DNA from: Cyanobacterium sp. Dongsha4
GTDB lineage: Bacteria; Cyanobacteriota; Cyanobacteriia; Cyanobacteriales; Cyanobacteriaceae
DNA: 64,000 nt
Direction of reading: 5' to 3'
Assembly (NCBI RefSeq): GCF_036345015.1
Contig: NZ_CP084098.1
Coordinates: 682,001-746,000 of the forward strand
Under the pieces are notes generated by a model. That model was not told the origin of the DNA. It was given only the letters and a program-made list of their open reading frames with translations, and searched no databases. The first letter of the stretch is position 1. Each line of letters begins with the position of its first letter. Positions 38,486-49,356 of this stretch are shown piece after piece. The translations under genes were made by a program, and so were the position numbers.

Positions 38486-39640
38486 ATGAGCATCGTTAAA
38501 TTATCAGGTTTACAAGCCTTAATTAGTGAAATTAGTCAAACCCACAATTTACCCAGAACTTCCGTAGAAGAAGCCCTTAGAGAAGCATTATTTAAAGGCT
38601 ATGAGCGTTTTCGTCGGTCTAAATTAGGAGAAAAAGCACACAATATGTTACCTCCTGAATATTTTGATAATTTCCGAGTAGAATTGGATTTAGAAGAGGA
38701 AGGCTTTAGAGTTTTAGCCCTAAAAATGGTGACAGATTCTGTGGAAGAGCCTGATCATCAAATTGCTTTAGCTGAAGTTCAAGAGTTTAATGAAGAAGTA
38801 CAATTAGGTAATGAAGTTTTAGTTGATGTTACGCCTGAACAGAAGGATTTTGGTCGCATGGCGGCGATGCAAACAAAGCAAGTCTTGCAACAAAAACTAA
38901 AAGAGCAACAAAGGGCTATTATTCAAGCAGAATTTACGGAGTTGGAAGGAACAGTTCTTTCTGCTAAGGTATTACGCTTCGAGGGACAGTCTGTAATTAT
39001 GACGGTGCAAAGTGCTTATGGAAGACCAGAAGTTGAAGCTGAATTACCAAGAGGAGAGCAACTAAGCAGTGATAACTATCGTGCCAATGCCACTTTCAAG
39101 GTTTATTTAAAACGGGTAAAAGAGGGGGTTCATCGAGGTGCCCAATTAATAGTATCCCGTGCTGATGCTGGTTTAGTCGTTTATTTATTTGCCAATGAAG
39201 TGCCAGAAATTGAGGAAGGAATTATTCGCATTGTGGCTATTTCAAGAGAAGCGAATCCCAGTAAACCAGATATTACAGCAAGAACAAAAATAGCTGTAGA
39301 TACCCTAGAAAGGGATGTTGATCCTGTCGGGGCTTGTATCGGTGCAAGAGGTTCTCGTATTCAGGCAGTAGTGAATGAACTTAAGGGAGAAAAAATAGAT
39401 GTTATTCGTTGGTCCCCAGATCCTGCTACTTACATAGCAAATGCTTTGAGTCCAGCTAAAATAGACATCGTAGAACTGATTGACCCTGATGAAAAACAGT
39501 CTTTAGTGGTAGTTCCCGATAATCACTTTAGTCTTGCTATTGGTAAGGATGGGCAAAATGTTCGTTTAGCGGCACGTCTCACAGGATGGAAAATTGACAT
39601 CAAAAAGAAATCTGACTATTTGAATGAGGAAGCTGAATAA
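38486..39640 (+). CDS. nusA: Transcription termination/antitermination factor NusA
   Basis: RNA-polymerase-associated factor controlling pausing, intrinsic termination and rRNA antitermination. The 384-residue length matches cyanobacterial NusA without the E. coli C-terminal acidic repeats. Order: N-terminal polymerase-binding domain (1-130), S1 domain (about 135-205, GTVLSAKVLRFEG), KH1 (about 230-300, with VGACIGARGSRIQAVVNELK) and KH2 (about 300-375, LAIGKDGQNVRLAARLTGWK). It overlaps ylxR by 17 bases. Given NusA's effect on intrinsic terminators, it could act on the terminator in its own operon leader; that is inference. Confidence 0.97.
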   Translation: MSIVKLSGLQALISEISQTHNLPRTSVEEALREALFKGYERFRRSKLGEKAHNMLPPEYFDNFRVELDLEEEGFRVLALKMVTDSVEEPDHQIALAEVQEFNEEVQLGNEVLVDVTPEQKDFGRMAAMQTKQVLQQKLKEQQRAIIQAEFTELEGTVLSAKVLRFEGQSVIMTVQSAYGRPEVEAELPRGEQLSSDNYRANATFKVYLKRVKEGVHRGAQLIVSRADAGLVVYLFANEVPEIEEGIIRIVAISREANPSKPDITARTKIAVDTLERDVDPVGACIGARGSRIQAVVNELKGEKIDVIRWSPDPATYIANALSPAKIDIVELIDPDEKQSLVVVPDNHFSLAIGKDGQNVRLAARLTGWKIDIKKKSDYLNEEAE

Positions 39641-39902
39641 AATTAAAAATTACCGCCGTTGTATTAGTTGTCAGAAAATCGATCATAAAAATAATTTTTT
39701 TAGGGTGGTGAAAAATAATGCCCAACAAATTATTACTGTTGATCAAGGAATGGGAAGATCAGCTTACATTTGCAAAAATGTCGATTGTGTTGCGATCGCA
39801 GAAAAAAAACGCCTAGCAAAAGCCCTTAAAACGCCCATTTCCTCAGACATCTATCAACAATTGTGGCAAAAACTCAAAGAAATGAAAAACACTGTAAAAT
39901 AA
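39624..39902 (+). CDS. ylxR: YlxR (DUF448) RNA-binding protein
   Basis: A 92-residue small basic protein of the YlxR family, which sits between nusA and infB in many bacteria. The family core is readable as RRCISCQKIDHKNNFFRVVK and GMGRSAYICKNVDCVAIAEK, with the Cys pairs and GRSAY segment conserved. It starts inside the 3' end of nusA (17-base overlap in a different frame), consistent with translational coupling. Relatives have been proposed as nucleoid-associated or RNase P-modulating proteins. Confidence 0.93.
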   Translation: MRKLNKIKNYRRCISCQKIDHKNNFFRVVKNNAQQIITVDQGMGRSAYICKNVDCVAIAEKKRLAKALKTPISSDIYQQLWQKLKEMKNTVK

Positions 39903-39913
39903 GAATCAGGATA

Positions 39914-39973
39914 ATTATGACTTAATTTTTCTTAATAGATTCTTGATTATTTGTAAATCAAAATAGTCATAAT
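39914..39973 (+). other. Two nested inverted repeats in the ylxR-infB spacer
   Basis: ATTATGACT (39914-39922) pairs perfectly with AGTCATAAT (39965-39973). Inside, TTGATT (39943-39948) pairs with AATCAA (39956-39961) around a 7-base loop. There is no T-run after it, so it is not a normal terminator; it may be an RNA processing or protein-binding structure. Confidence 0.55.
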
Positions 39974-40114
39974 ATTGTAGATGTTCAACAACAGACCATT
40001 TTTTATGAATATAAATAATTTCATCTGATTAAACACTGTTATATCAAACATCTTAAAACTTTCTTAAAGTCACTCAAAAAACGCAAAATATAGTAAACTT
40101 AAGGCAATTTGTGG

Positions 40115-43100
40115 ATGAAAAACGGAAAAGTAAGAATATACGATTTATCAAAAGAGCTTGCATTAGACAACAAGGACGTATTAGAAATATGTTCTAAGTT
40201 ATCCATTGAGGTAAAAAATCATAGTAGTACCATCACTGAATCCCAAGCACAAGATATTAAAGAAGCAGTAAAAAAAGCCTCCATGACATCGGCACAAAAT
40301 CCAGCAAACAAAAACACCCCTGACAAATTGAAAACCCCCTCCACCAGCATTAAAAAGCCCAATAAAAAGCAGGAAATATTGGCTGTGTACAAAAATGATA
40401 GACAGTCAGAACAGGAAAAAAATAACGCTAACTCCCCTGTATTGTTAAGTCCTCCTCGCCCTCCTCAGCCTTCAAAGGACTATAAAAAAACTCCTAATCA
40501 TTCGGAAATGGTACAGGAAAATGATAATAACTCCCCAAATAATGTTCAAAGTATGGATAAAAGTCTTAAGCAACCTCCAGCACGTCCCTCTTTAGTCGAA
40601 AAACCAGAGTTAAAAAGTCCTTCTGCCCCCGAATTGAAAAAGCCAACTACTATCAGTAAAACTAATAATAAAGAAGGTGATGATAAAAAAGTAGTTAGCC
40701 GTGGTGAAGTATCTGTGTCCACTTCAGAAGAAGAAAAAAGGGCAAAAGGCAAAAATAATAACAAAGCTAAAAACAACTCTCGCCGCACTAAAAATAATCA
40801 AAATTTACCCCGTCGTAACGATAAAGAAAGTATCAGCAGTGGAAAATTTATAGGAGAAGAAAAAGATTCTCTTCCGAAACCTGCTAAACCCATAGTTATT
40901 AAGGATGCAAAAAATTCAGCCGATTCAGATAAGCTCAAATTATCACCAAAACCAAAACTACAAAAACCCCCTCAACGTCCTCCTGCGATCATTGACACTG
41001 ATTTAGATGATGATGATTTAGAAACCAAAGCAAAAGGTAGTGATGAAGATGATTTGGATTCAGAACCAATGTTGCTGGAAAAACCAAAAATCAGAAAGCC
41101 AAAACAGAAAAAATCAACCACGGAAAACTCTTCTTGGGATGATGAAGACGATGATTCTGATAAATCAGGTAAAAAAGATGCGAAGAAAGTCAAGAAGCGT
41201 CGCTCCTTAGTCATTGATGATGATGATGACTTAGAAGATTATTTTGATGATGATCAAGAAGATTCTACGGTTATCGATTTAGCTTTAGCTCGTCCTCCTA
41301 AACAGAAAAAAGAAGCCACAAAAGCTACAGAAAAAACTCGTGCACCTAAAAAACAACCTGTTAGAAAGGATAAATCGGAAACTAAGTCCGAAAGAAAAGG
41401 AAAACAGGAGAAACAAGAAAAACCAGAATTTATCGTCCTTAAAAGTGCTCCTACGGTTCGGGAATTAGCAGACTTATTAGTTACTCCCGATACTGAAGTC
41501 ATTAAACTTCTTTTCTTCAAAGGAATTGCCGTAAATATCACTGAAACTGTCGATTTAGAGATTGCGGAAATGGTGGCCAAAGAGTTGGGAGTGGAAGTAA
41601 TTACGGAAGAGGAAAAAGCTAGTGCGGCTAAAACAGATATGTTAACAGAGGGAGATTTAGACAAACTGCAAAAACGTCCTCCTGTTGTAACAATTATGGG
41701 TCACGTAGATCATGGTAAAACAACCCTTCTTGATTCCATAAGAAACACAAAGGTAGTTCAGGGAGAAGCAGGGGGCATTACTCAACATATTGGTGCTTAT
41801 CATGTAGATGTAGAACATGAGGGAGAAACTCAACAAATTGTGTTCTTAGATACTCCGGGTCACGAAGCCTTTACTGCAATGAGAGCAAGAGGTACAAAAG
41901 TCACTGATATTGCCGTGTTGGTGGTGGCGGCAGATGACGGAGTACGTCCTCAAACAAAAGAAGCTATTAGTCATGCTCGGGCGGCAAAAGTCCCCATTGT
42001 TGTGGCTATTAACAAAATTGATAAGAACGAAGCAAATCCCGATCGCGTCAAACAGGAATTAGCTGAATTAGAATTAGTTCCAGAGGATTGGGGAGGTGAT
42101 ACCGTCATGGTCCCTGTAAGTGCTTTAACTGGTGATAACTTAGATGCTCTTTTAGAGATGATAGTCTTAGTCTCTGAAGTGGAAGAATTATTAGCTAATC
42201 CAGATCGCAACGCTAAGGGAACTGTAATTGAAGCCCATTTAGATCGTGCAAGAGGACCTGTGGCAACATTGTTAGTACAAAATGGTACATTGAGAGTTGG
42301 TGATGTCATTGTTGCTGGTTCTGTAATGGGTAAAATTCGGGCGATGATCGATGATCGAGGTACAAAAGTAGAAGTTGCGAGTCCTTCTTTTGCCGTTGAA
42401 ATTCTGGGTTTAAGTGAACTTCCAGAAGCAGGAGATGAGTTTGAAGTTTATTCCAATGAAAAAGACGCAAGAGCGATCGCAGAAAGCAGAGCGTCCGCAA
42501 AACGTGATAATCGCTTACAACAGGCAATGTCATCTCGCCGGGTGAGTTTAAGTAGCTTATCAGCACAAGCACAACAAGGAGAACTAAAAGAACTTAATTT
42601 GATTCTTAAAGCCGATGTACAGGGTTCTGTTGAAGCTATTTTAGGTTCATTAAAACAACTACCTCAAAATGAAGTACAAATCCGAGTCTTATTATCAGGT
42701 GCAGGAGAAGTAACAGAAACAGATGTAGATTTAGCCGCAGCTTCTGGAGCGGTAGTTATCGGATTTAATACAACTCTTGCACCCGGTGCACGCCAAGCCG
42801 CCGAACAAGAAGGGGTAGATATTCGAGAATATAACGTCATCTATAAATTATTAGATGAAATAGAAGGTGCAATGGAAGGCTTATTAGATCCAGAGGAAGT
42901 GGAAGAAAGTCTAGGAAGAGCTGAAGTGAGAGCCGTTTTCTCCGTTGGAAAAGGAGCTGTGGCAGGATGTTATGTCTTGTCAGGCAAAGTTGTCCGTAAT
43001 CGCTTTATTCGAGTATTACGCAACGGAACAGAAATTTATAATGGTAATTTAGATTCTTTACGCCGTGTCAAAGACGATGTTAAAGAAGTTGCCTCTGGTT

Positions 43101-43201
43101 TTGAATGCGGTATTGCTGTTAATAAATTTAGCCAGTGGCAAGAAGGAGATATTATCGAGGCTTATGAAATGGTCTTTAAACGTCGTACTCTTTCCGCTTA
43201 A
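40115..43201 (+). CDS. infB: Translation initiation factor IF-2
   Basis: GTPase that places initiator tRNA on the 30S subunit and promotes subunit joining. I chose the ATG at 40115 (1028 residues, [15 protein letters not shown] as in relatives); a TTG at 40109 is the alternative. An IF2-N domain opens the protein; residues about 60-440 are a long, lysine/proline/acidic disordered region; a second IF2-N-like segment ([13 protein letters not shown]) lies near 450. The G domain begins near 520 with GHVDHGKT at 529-536, DTPGHEAF and NKID. Domains II, III and IV follow to the C-terminus. Last gene of the rimP operon. Confidence 0.97.
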   Translation: MKNGKVRIYDLSKELALDNKDVLEICSKLSIEVKNHSSTITESQAQDIKEAVKKASMTSAQNPANKNTPDKLKTPSTSIKKPNKKQEILAVYKNDRQSEQEKNNANSPVLLSPPRPPQPSKDYKKTPNHSEMVQENDNNSPNNVQSMDKSLKQPPARPSLVEKPELKSPSAPELKKPTTISKTNNKEGDDKKVVSRGEVSVSTSEEEKRAKGKNNNKAKNNSRRTKNNQNLPRRNDKESISSGKFIGEEKDSLPKPAKPIVIKDAKNSADSDKLKLSPKPKLQKPPQRPPAIIDTDLDDDDLETKAKGSDEDDLDSEPMLLEKPKIRKPKQKKSTTENSSWDDEDDDSDKSGKKDAKKVKKRRSLVIDDDDDLEDYFDDDQEDSTVIDLALARPPKQKKEATKATEKTRAPKKQPVRKDKSETKSERKGKQEKQEKPEFIVLKSAPTVRELADLLVTPDTEVIKLLFFKGIAVNITETVDLEIAEMVAKELGVEVITEEEKASAAKTDMLTEGDLDKLQKRPPVVTIMGHVDHGKTTLLDSIRNTKVVQGEAGGITQHIGAYHVDVEHEGETQQIVFLDTPGHEAFTAMRARGTKVTDIAVLVVAADDGVRPQTKEAISHARAAKVPIVVAINKIDKNEANPDRVKQELAELELVPEDWGGDTVMVPVSALTGDNLDALLEMIVLVSEVEELLANPDRNAKGTVIEAHLDRARGPVATLLVQNGTLRVGDVIVAGSVMGKIRAMIDDRGTKVEVASPSFAVEILGLSELPEAGDEFEVYSNEKDARAIAESRASAKRDNRLQQAMSSRRVSLSSLSAQAQQGELKELNLILKADVQGSVEAILGSLKQLPQNEVQIRVLLSGAGEVTETDVDLAAASGAVVIGFNTTLAPGARQAAEQEGVDIREYNVIYKLLDEIEGAMEGLLDPEEVEESLGRAEVRAVFSVGKGAVAGCYVLSGKVVRNRFIRVLRNGTEIYNGNLDSLRRVKDDVKEVASGFECGIAVNKFSQWQEGDIIEAYEMVFKRRTLSA

Positions 43202-43207
43202 TTACAA

Positions 43208-43240
43208 AGGTGTAAAAAGGTGTGAAATACACCTACACCT
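43208..43240 (+). terminator. Nested double-repeat hairpin after infB
   Basis: AGGTGT occurs twice (43208, 43218) and its complement ACACCT twice (43229, 43235), so one stem nests in the other. It lies six bases after the infB stop, but only a weak T-run follows at 43251-43255. Confidence 0.6.
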
Positions 43241-43334
43241 CTATTAGACATTTTTAGATATTTAAGGTTTAGATTAGGTGTTAGCTATTTTTACTCTTCG
43301 CCTTAGATGGTTTTTCTTGAGCAAAATAATTAAT

Positions 43335-44132
43335 CTATTCAACTTTTTGTCGAGACCATTTTGTCATCTGCCAAGTCATAATAAACAAGATACCAGAAAT
43401 TAAAGCTCCTAAATTCCATTTAACGGATTGTTTAATTAAAGATTTTCTTCGTTGATTATTAGCTAAATCGGTTTGACTATTCAACTGATTTCGAGAACTT
43501 GTAATAAATTCTCCCAATCTCTGCTTCGCTTCAGTCAATTGTTGATCATTTTCAATGGTTGGAGCATTATTGTTACTTAGTTGGCTTATCAATATCTGCA
43601 TTTCCTCTCGACTTTTGACATCTTTCAGTCTTGTTTCTACTTGCTCTAAAACTTCCAATCTTTGATTAGTTTGTTCTGTTAATCGGGTGGTTGCTTGAGT
43701 ATCAATACGAATAGTATTAATAACCCCCAAAGGTACTGCCAAAATAAATAAAACACCTGCAATTAAACATAACCATGATAAGGCAGTTAAAACTAAATAT
43801 TCCCATCCTTTTCTCAGATAATTGCCCCCAAAAAAAATAAAGAGTAGAGCAATAAAAGGAATTGCAACTCTTTCTACTACTTCACCTAAAGTTTGAAATT
43901 CCCACTGAGGATTTAAAAAATTGGGGGGAATAAAAATGGCCGCTAAATCTAAAGCAAATAGAACTAAAAAACCATAGCCAATTAAACGCCATAGGACTAA
44001 AGACCTTAGCATATTTAAGCTGAAATTTCCTAATTTATCGACTTTTTGCGTCAATTTGGCTTGATAATCGCTATTATATTCTTGATTATCAGAATAAGTC
44101 GAATTTATATTTTCTTGATCAAATTGAGTCAT
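43335..44132 (-). CDS. HpsJ-family membrane protein
   Basis: A 265-residue cyanobacterial membrane protein of the type annotated HpsJ (hormogonium polysaccharide secretion) or HpsJ-like. Four hydrophobic spans are visible: about 48-70 (LIGYGFLVLFALDLAAIFIP), 92-106, 112-135 and 238-255. The segment PPNFLNPQWEFQTLGEVVER, then PLGVINTIRID, are the family's characteristic motifs as I remember them. A coiled-coil, Gln/Glu-rich region (about 150-220) lies between the third and fourth spans and probably faces the periplasm. No other hps genes are nearby, so a polysaccharide role is inference from family naming only. Confidence 0.8.
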   Translation of the reverse strand: MTQFDQENINSTYSDNQEYNSDYQAKLTQKVDKLGNFSLNMLRSLVLWRLIGYGFLVLFALDLAAIFIPPNFLNPQWEFQTLGEVVERVAIPFIALLFIFFGGNYLRKGWEYLVLTALSWLCLIAGVLFILAVPLGVINTIRIDTQATTRLTEQTNQRLEVLEQVETRLKDVKSREEMQILISQLSNNNAPTIENDQQLTEAKQRLGEFITSSRNQLNSQTDLANNQRRKSLIKQSVKWNLGALISGILFIMTWQMTKWSRQKVE

Positions 44133-44342
44133 TGAGGTTAAGTAATAAAATGTTGTGTTTAATCAAAAAGTAAAAGATTTTAATATTTTTTGTTAGTAAT
44201 AACACTTAAGTATAACACTGACAAAAAGTTAGTATGAAAAATAAAAGTTAAGATTTTTGTCAAGTAATATATTGATGATTATCTATAGATACTTTCAATG
44301 AAAATAAATTCAAAATGCAGATTATAATGAAATGATGAATTA

Positions 44343-45899
44343 GTGACAAAGAATAATCCCGTGACTGATACACAATTAAAACAAGTAAAAGAAGAAGAAA
44401 GAAAGCCTAATCAGAATAAAAAAAATTCTTCCTCCTCAAAGTCTGGGAAAAAATGGCTCGTGTGGGGAAGTGTCTTATTGATTGGTAGCGCAGGAACTAT
44501 TGGTTGGTTTTTTTGGCAAAATCGTCAGGTTGCAACTTCTGCAGGAGTTAGTAACACTATGCCCCCTGTACCAGTTACCCTTAGCACCCTAGAAACAGAA
44601 CCCATCAAAACAAGCACTGATGTACTTGGGACATTGGAGGCAAGTCAAACAGTCAATCTACAATCAGAAATTGAAGGAAGATTGGTGGATATATTGGTTC
44701 GAGAAGGGCAAAATGTGAATAGAGGAGAGGTCTTGTTTGCCTTAGAAAGCGATTCGTTACAAGCCCAACTAGATTCTGCTCGGGCAACTTTAGCTTCTCG
44801 TCAAGCTCAGTTAGCGGAACTGGAAGCCGGAAGTCGTCCAGAAGAAATTGCGTCTGCTCAAGCCCGACTCAACAGGGCAAAAATTAGATTAACTAATGCG
44901 AAAAAAGGTTCTTCCCAAGAGGAAATTGCCCAAGCTCAAGCACAATTAGAGTCTGCTAAAGCTCAAAATGAGTTAGCACAACAGAGATTAAATCGTTATC
45001 GTAATTTGAGAGACGAAGGTGCGATTTCTAGTGATCAGTTTGATAGTTTTGCCACGGAAGCAAAAACGGCTAAAGCCAATTTAGAACAAGCTCAAAGACG
45101 TTTAAATCAATTACAAGAAGGCACACAATCTGATGTGAGAGCATTACAAGCAGAAGTGGAAGAAGCCGAACAAAATTTGTTGTTGTTACAAAATGGAGCA
45201 AGACAGGAGGAAATAGATCAAGCTAGAGCCTCTGTGCGGGAAGCAGAAGCAAATGTGAGAAGATTAACGGTGGAATTAGACAAAACAATGATTAAAGCTC
45301 CGATCGCAGGTAAAATTAGTAATATACCCGTTAAGGTCGGTGATTTTATTGAAACAGATACCACATTGACCAGTATCACTCAAAATGATCTTTTAGAATT
45401 AAACATATCTGTACCATTAGAAAAAGCTCCTGATCTTGAATTGGGTTTACCAGTAGAAGTTTTAAATGCTCAAGAAGAAGTAATAGCGGTGGGAAAAATT
45501 GATTTTATTTCTCCGAATGTTACATCTGACTCCCAATTAGTTTTGGCAAAAGCCTTCTTCAGCAATGATGTTCAAAACAAATTATTAAATCGCCAATTCA
45601 TTCCTGCCCGAATTGTTTGGGATAGTAGTCGAGGAATTTTAGTACCTTCTAGTGCTATTTTCCGTATTGGTGGTCAAGGTTTTGTATTTGTAGCTGAAAA
45701 AAACCCTGAAGGAGAGGGATTAATTGCCAAACAAAGACCGATTAAATTGGGCGAAATCTACGACAATGCTTATGAGGTTTTGGAGGGTTTACAAGCAGGT
45801 GAAAAGATTATTAGTGCTGGAATTTTAAAGGTACAAGAAGGTAGTCCCATACAGGAAATGCCTGAAAATGAGACTAAACCCATTAATTCTAGTAATTAA
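44343..45899 (+). CDS. RND efflux periplasmic adaptor (membrane fusion protein)
   Basis: A 518-residue HlyD/AcrA-like adaptor that links an inner-membrane RND pump to an outer-membrane channel. A basic cytoplasmic lead is followed by a single membrane anchor (about 35-55, WLVWGSVLLIGSAGTIGWFF). The lipoyl half-motifs (TVNLQSEIEGRLVDILVREG and MIKAPIAGKISNIPV) flank a long alpha-helical hairpin (about 145-310) rich in Ala, Gln and Glu. Beta-barrel and membrane-proximal domains follow. The start is GTG at 44343; a stop precedes it and no ATG fits. A TATAAT at 44323-44328 would leave only about eight bases of leader. The RND permease follows 217 bases downstream. Confidence 0.93.
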   Translation: MTKNNPVTDTQLKQVKEEERKPNQNKKNSSSSKSGKKWLVWGSVLLIGSAGTIGWFFWQNRQVATSAGVSNTMPPVPVTLSTLETEPIKTSTDVLGTLEASQTVNLQSEIEGRLVDILVREGQNVNRGEVLFALESDSLQAQLDSARATLASRQAQLAELEAGSRPEEIASAQARLNRAKIRLTNAKKGSSQEEIAQAQAQLESAKAQNELAQQRLNRYRNLRDEGAISSDQFDSFATEAKTAKANLEQAQRRLNQLQEGTQSDVRALQAEVEEAEQNLLLLQNGARQEEIDQARASVREAEANVRRLTVELDKTMIKAPIAGKISNIPVKVGDFIETDTTLTSITQNDLLELNISVPLEKAPDLELGLPVEVLNAQEEVIAVGKIDFISPNVTSDSQLVLAKAFFSNDVQNKLLNRQFIPARIVWDSSRGILVPSSAIFRIGGQGFVFVAEKNPEGEGLIAKQRPIKLGEIYDNAYEVLEGLQAGEKIISAGILKVQEGSPIQEMPENETKPINSSN

Positions 45900-46116
45900 T
45901 TCAGGTTCTTACTTCTGAAAACTAAAATCAAAAACAAACCCAATTCATATATTTAATTATGTTTTTATCTGGCTCTTTTTACCATATTTTGAAATAAAAA
46001 TTAATATTAAGTGTCGAGCTTCAGGAGAGTAAATGAGCAACAAATAGGTACTAGATACCCATTAACGATTTTAGTATTATCAGTAATTTTAGATGTAAAC
46101 GAGACAAGATACTGAG

Positions 46117-49100
46117 ATGATTGATTTTTTTATTAAACGACCTGTTTTTTCATCCGTAACGGCATTAATTATTCTTTTTGTGGGTTTAATATCCCTTTTT
46201 AATTTGCCCTTAGCTCAATTTCCTGAAATTAGTCCAGTGCAGATACAGGTAGCGGCTAATTATGACGGAGCAAGTGCTGAGGTGGTAGAAAATGCAGTTA
46301 CTACTGTTTTAGAACGTCAAATTAATGGAACTCCGGGATTGAGATATATAACCTCTAGTAGTTCCAATAGCGGTACAAGCACTATCACCGCAACCTTTGC
46401 TTCTGATGTGGATCAGGATTTGGCGGCTGTGGACGTACAAAATAGGGTTTCAGTGGCTGAGGCTCAATTACCAGAAAGTGTGCAACGAAATGGTGTTAGT
46501 GTCACTAAGCAATCTAATAATATTCTTTTAGGGATTGGACTTTATAGCGAAGATAACCGCTATGATAACCTTTTTATGAGTAATTATGCGGATTTGTATT
46601 TAGTTGATCCATTAAAACGGATTAATGGGGTGGCAGATGTGCGCATTTTTGGGGAAAGACGCTATGCAATGCGCTTATGGTTAGATCCTGAAAAGTTGTC
46701 TAGTCGTGGCTTAACAACCACTGACGTGATTCAAGCAGTTTCCGCTCAAAATAATCAAATTGGGGCGGGGAAAATAGGTGCTGAACCTGTCCCAGATGGG
46801 CAGGAGTTTCAAATTGATTTAAGGGCGGTTAGTCAATTAACTTCTGCACAGGAATTTGAGAATTTATTACTCAAAACTGATGCTAATGGTGCTTTGGTAA
46901 GGTTCAAAGATGTGGGTAGAGTTGAGTTGGGGGCGGAAGATTATACTTCTTTCTTACGTTATCGTCGGCAATCAGCCGTGGGATTGGGGATTTATCAGTT
47001 AACGGGTTCTAATGCTTTGGAGGTGGCAAGGCAGGTAAAAACACAAATAGAGGAGTTGTCTAAGACTTTTCCTCCGGGATTAAAATATGAGATTGCATTT
47101 GATACAACCCTTTATGTTCAAGAATCGCTACGAGAAGTGGTTAATACTTTATTTATTGCGGTTTTTTTGGTAATTTTGATTATTTTAGTGTTTTTGCAGA
47201 ACTGGCGAACTACGTTGATTCCCGCGGTGACAATTCCTCTTTCTTTAATTGGTACTTTTGCTTTTGTGAAGGTATTTGATTTTTCCATCAATAGTTTAAC
47301 TTTATTTGGTTTGACTTTAGCAACGGGGATGGTGGTAGATGATGCGATCGTAGTTGTGGAACAGATTGACCGCTATATTGAAGATAAGGATATGAGTCCT
47401 TTTAAAGCGGCTCAGTTAGGGATGAAACAGTTAACAGGAGCAGTAATAGCTACTTCTTTGGTGTTAATGGCGGTGTTTGTACCTGTGGCTTTCTTTCCGG
47501 GTACGACAGGGGCTTTATATCGTCAGTTTGCTTTAACGATCGCATTTTCTATTGCTATTTCTACTTTTTTGGCTTTAACTTTAACTCCCTCTTTATGTGC
47601 ATTATTGTTAAGACATCATCAAAAATTACCAGCATGGTTACAAGTTCCTTGCGATATTTTCAACAGCTTTTTAGACAATGTAACGAAATCTTACCGTCGT
47701 AGTTTAGTCGGTTTAGTAAGGATGCGAACTATCGTTATTGCTGTTTTTGTTTTGCTTTTAGCAGGTACAGGATGGCTTTATATTACAATACCTCAAAGTT
47801 TCTTACCAGAAGAAGATCAAGGCTATTTTATCACTATTGTTCAAGCACCTGAAGGGGTATCGCTACAATATACTAGCGATGTAATGGAGAAGATCGAAAA
47901 AACTATTTTAGAAGAACCTGAAGTTCAAGCAACCTTTGGGGTGGGGGGTTTTGCATTTAGTGGTAATAGTTCCAACTCTGGGGTGATTTTTACCCCTCTT
48001 AAACCTTGGGGAGAAAGAAGAAGTCCAGAGCAGTCAGCAGAGGCGGTAATTGGTCGTTTATGGGGTAAGTTTGCCATGATTCCAGAGGCGAGAATTCTTC
48101 CTTTAAATCCTCCAGCCATTCGAGGTTTAGGTAGTTTTGGCGGTTTTACTTACCAGTTGCAAGATTTGCGTAGTGATGGTGACATCAATTCTATGATGGA
48201 GGTTTTGGGTAGTTTATTGGGACAGGCTAACCAAACAGAGGGTTTAACAAGGGTTTTTACGACCTTTACAGCTAATAGCCCCGAATTAGTTATTGATATT
48301 AACCGCAATAAAGCCCAAGCTCTCAATGTCAATATTGATGAAGTTTTTCGGACTTTGCAAACGGCTTTTGGCTCTAGTTATGTTAATGATTTTTCCTTAC
48401 AAAACAGGACTTATAGAGTTTATGTACAAGCAGATGGTAAGTTCCGCACCCATCCTGATGACATTGAAGAGTTATATGTTCGTAGTGCTAACGGTACGAT
48501 GATTCCTTTATCTAATTTGGCAACTATTACTCCTAGCACCAGTCCTCAAGTTATCAATCACTATAATTTATTTCGTTCGATCGAGGTTAGTGGTTCTGCC
48601 AGTGTGGGGGCAAGTTCAGGAGATGCGATCGCAGCTATGGAGAGGTTATCTGCTCAAATTTTACCGAGAGGTTTTGGCTATCAATGGTCTGGGCAATCTT
48701 TAGAGGAAATTGTTTCAGGAGGACAAGCACCGATTATCTTTGGTTTAGGGTTATTATTCGTTTTCTTAGTTTTAGCGGCACTATATGAAAATTATATTGA
48801 TCCTTTAATCATTCTTTTAGCTGTACCGTTGGCTATCTTAGGAGCATTGTTAGCACAAATGTCTAGGGGATTTTCCTTTGACGTTTACAGTCAAATTGGT
48901 TTAGTGATGTTGATTGGTTTAGCTAGTAAAAACTCAATTTTGATTGTTGAATTTGCGAATCAATTACGCAATGAGGGTTTGCCCATTGTCAAAGCTGCGA
49001 TCGAAGCCTCACAAGCTCGACTCAGACCCATTTTAATGACGGCATTTTCCACTCTTTTAGGTATTTTACCTCTTGCGATCGCTACTGGGGCAGGTTCAGC

Positions 49101-49257
49101 TAGTCGTCAATCATTAGGTACAGTCGTATTTGGAGGAATGTTAGTGGCAACTTTCTTGAGTTTATTTGTTGTGCCAATTGTCTATATTGTAATCAAAATG
49201 TTTACCGAAAAATTTGTACCCACTCAAAACATTGTTTCCGAGGAAAAACTAAGCTAA
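46117..49257 (+). CDS. RND efflux permease, HAE1 family (with adaptor)
   Basis: A 1046-residue inner-membrane proton-antiport drug exporter, close to AcrB in length. The N-terminal FIKRPVFSSVTALII, paired Asp408-Asp409 in GMVVDDAIVVVEQI, and the C-terminal-half motif LIGLASKNSILIVEFANQLR are all intact. Large periplasmic docking and pore domains follow TM1 and TM7. It follows the adaptor gene on the same strand, so the two form one efflux system needing a TolC-like channel encoded elsewhere. It is a paralogue of the pump at 3.2 kb but lacks that protein's low-complexity tail. The substrate cannot be read from sequence. Confidence 0.96.
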   Translation: MIDFFIKRPVFSSVTALIILFVGLISLFNLPLAQFPEISPVQIQVAANYDGASAEVVENAVTTVLERQINGTPGLRYITSSSSNSGTSTITATFASDVDQDLAAVDVQNRVSVAEAQLPESVQRNGVSVTKQSNNILLGIGLYSEDNRYDNLFMSNYADLYLVDPLKRINGVADVRIFGERRYAMRLWLDPEKLSSRGLTTTDVIQAVSAQNNQIGAGKIGAEPVPDGQEFQIDLRAVSQLTSAQEFENLLLKTDANGALVRFKDVGRVELGAEDYTSFLRYRRQSAVGLGIYQLTGSNALEVARQVKTQIEELSKTFPPGLKYEIAFDTTLYVQESLREVVNTLFIAVFLVILIILVFLQNWRTTLIPAVTIPLSLIGTFAFVKVFDFSINSLTLFGLTLATGMVVDDAIVVVEQIDRYIEDKDMSPFKAAQLGMKQLTGAVIATSLVLMAVFVPVAFFPGTTGALYRQFALTIAFSIAISTFLALTLTPSLCALLLRHHQKLPAWLQVPCDIFNSFLDNVTKSYRRSLVGLVRMRTIVIAVFVLLLAGTGWLYITIPQSFLPEEDQGYFITIVQAPEGVSLQYTSDVMEKIEKTILEEPEVQATFGVGGFAFSGNSSNSGVIFTPLKPWGERRSPEQSAEAVIGRLWGKFAMIPEARILPLNPPAIRGLGSFGGFTYQLQDLRSDGDINSMMEVLGSLLGQANQTEGLTRVFTTFTANSPELVIDINRNKAQALNVNIDEVFRTLQTAFGSSYVNDFSLQNRTYRVYVQADGKFRTHPDDIEELYVRSANGTMIPLSNLATITPSTSPQVINHYNLFRSIEVSGSASVGASSGDAIAAMERLSAQILPRGFGYQWSGQSLEEIVSGGQAPIIFGLGLLFVFLVLAALYENYIDPLIILLAVPLAILGALLAQMSRGFSFDVYSQIGLVMLIGLASKNSILIVEFANQLRNEGLPIVKAAIEASQARLRPILMTAFSTLLGILPLAIATGAGSASRQSLGTVVFGGMLVATFLSLFVVPIVYIVIKMFTEKFVPTQNIVSEEKLS

Positions 49258-49356
49258 GTTCGGAGTATTGTGTTAGGAGTTAAAATTAAGAGAGATAATA
49301 GTCCTTGAAATCTAAAACTCTAATCAACTATTAAACCATTGTATTTTTAGTAAATT

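Noticed and set aside
40546-42572. Minus-strand open frames across infB
   Set aside because: They are antisense to the IF-2 disordered region and G domain; the plus-strand protein is unmistakable.
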